From a bacterium (lineage in GTDB: Bacteria; Desulfobacterota; Binatia; UBA12015): a DNA stretch of 7,296 nt. Every line of letters starts with the position of its first letter. Positions within the stretch are counted from its first letter, which is position 1. Shown piece by piece: positions 6,601 to 7,296 of the stretch. A model generated the notes under the pieces. It was given only the letters and a program-made list of their open reading frames with translations, was not told the origin of the DNA and did no database searches. The stretch covers positions 1 to 7,296 of the forward strand of contig JAPOLW010000182.1 in NCBI GenBank assembly GCA_029976905.1, read 5' to 3'. A program made the position numbers and the translations under genes.

Positions 6601-7296
6601 GAGGCCATCTCCTGGTCCAGGGCGCAGAACGCACGAAACGAGAGCGTCCGACCCGGTTGCTCGACACCCCCGATCGCCAGGCCGCCGAGGGGAGACGCGG
6701 CGTGCCACAGCAAGATCGCGTTTTCCGCGGTCGCTTCGGGTGCCCGGGCGCGAATGGTGATGCCGCGGCCCGAAGAGTCCTCCCAGGGCCGTGCGAGCGG
6801 GATCGACACGAAAGAGCGGTCCACGAGATGCGCGGCCGGGACGACCCGCTCCCCGCGTGTCGCGCCCTCCTCGTCGAGCACCGACAAGATGACCCGATGC
6901 TCGTTTCGTCGGACGTACGTGCCCACGCGCACGTCGACCCGCGAAAGGCCGTCCCGTTCACAGGTGAATCGTTGTTCGACCTCCGCCCCCGGGCCGAGCG
7001 GCCCACCGCGCTCTGCGTCGAGTTGGTAGCGGTCGTAGAGCGCGTCGCCTGGCTCGAGGGCGACCTCCGAGCCCTCGTCGGCCTCCAGGGCCACGGGCTC
7101 GGGCAACTCCCGGGCGGGGCCAGACCCGCGCGCGAGGATCTCGGTGACGACGTCGGCAAGCTCCTGCGCCTGTGCCTGCGTCGAATACCGACGCTCGATG
7201 TCTCGTTGACAGACGCCGCCCAGCGCCTCGCGCAACGCTGCGTCCGCGACGAGCGTGCCGAGGCGCTCGGCCCACTCCCCCGCTTGGTTGCAGAGG
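6597..7296 (-). CDS. GT4-type glycosyltransferase with C-terminal beta-sandwich domain (partial, runs off right edge)
   Basis: Only the last 232 residues are present; the frame stays open to the edge of the window. Visible residues 1-56 (EWAERLGTLVADAALREALG, then RRYSTQAQAQELADVVTEIL) match the closing helices of a GT4-type GT-B enzyme, although the catalytic core lies outside the window. A linker follows, then from about residue 100 a beta-rich domain with QRFTCERDGLSRVDVRV, ERVVPAAHL and APEATAENAILLW. This aligns by eye with residues 442-537 of the next protein. Its TGA overlaps the GTG start of the giant gene (GTGA), indicating coupled synthesis. An ordinary glycan-binding module is the likeliest reading of the C-terminal domain, but I cannot name a family. 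Confidence 0.85.
   Translation of the reverse strand, partial: LCNQAGEWAERLGTLVADAALREALGGVCQRDIERRYSTQAQAQELADVVTEILARGSGPARELPEPVALEADEGSEVALEPGDALYDRYQLDAERGGPLGPGAEVEQRFTCERDGLSRVDVRVGTYVRRNEHRVILSVLDEEGATRGERVVPAAHLVDRSFVSIPLARPWEDSSGRGITIRARAPEATAENAILLWHAASPLGGLAIGGVEQPGRTLSFRAFCALDQEMAS
6609..6613 (-). promoter_or_regulatory. Ribosome binding site that sets the start of the giant GT gene
   Basis: AGGAG lies 8 bases before the GTG at 6600, inside the last codons of the upstream GT4 gene. It argues against the longer in-frame opening to 6708, whose extra residues look like antisense noise. Confidence 0.7.

Noticed and set aside
6601..6708. A 36-residue N-terminal extension of the giant GT
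   Set aside because: It overlaps the end of the upstream gene, reads as basic low-complexity sequence, and the GT4 fold begins naturally at VRVLVSSWDR after the GTG at 6600.

Overview
The window is a compact, high-GC bacterial segment in which every supported gene lies on the minus strand, so the reading order runs from the right edge to the left. Nothing identifies the organism directly. The isoleucyl-tRNA synthetase (IleS) fragment at the left edge resembles, from memory, the alphaproteobacterial type. The glycan genes suggest a Gram-negative or similar envelope-polysaccharide producer. Phylum is left open.

Right half (about 7296 to 1602), a glycan-assembly block: (1) the C-terminal part of a GT4-type glycosyltransferase carrying a beta-sandwich-like domain, running off the right edge; (2) a very large gene of 1,467 residues fusing GT4, the same kind of beta-sandwich domain, a short coiled coil, a hydrophobic hairpin, GT2 and a second GT4; (3) a small protein resembling only the N-terminal Rossmann half of a GT9/heptosyltransferase-like enzyme, with a C-terminal membrane segment. 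Genes 1 and 2 share a GTGA stop/start overlap, genes 2 and 3 overlap by 8 bases, and the next gene starts 2 bases after gene 3, so the block looks translationally coupled.

Left half (1599 to 1), small genes and housekeeping: a 79-residue glutaredoxin-like protein with a CPHC active site, a DUF3553-like small protein with an Arg-rich tail, a helical protein weakly resembling TerB, and the first 143 codons of ileS. Gaps here are 64 to 117 bases, so one transcript or several short ones are both possible. No tRNA, rRNA, CRISPR array, insertion sequence or convincing terminator was seen.

The most interesting items are the three-glycosyltransferase fusion, the domain it shares with its neighbour (an unnamed candidate glycan-handling module), and a 14-base tandem repeat in the half-GT gene. 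That repeat determines whether the gene ends at its own stop or reads into the glutaredoxin.
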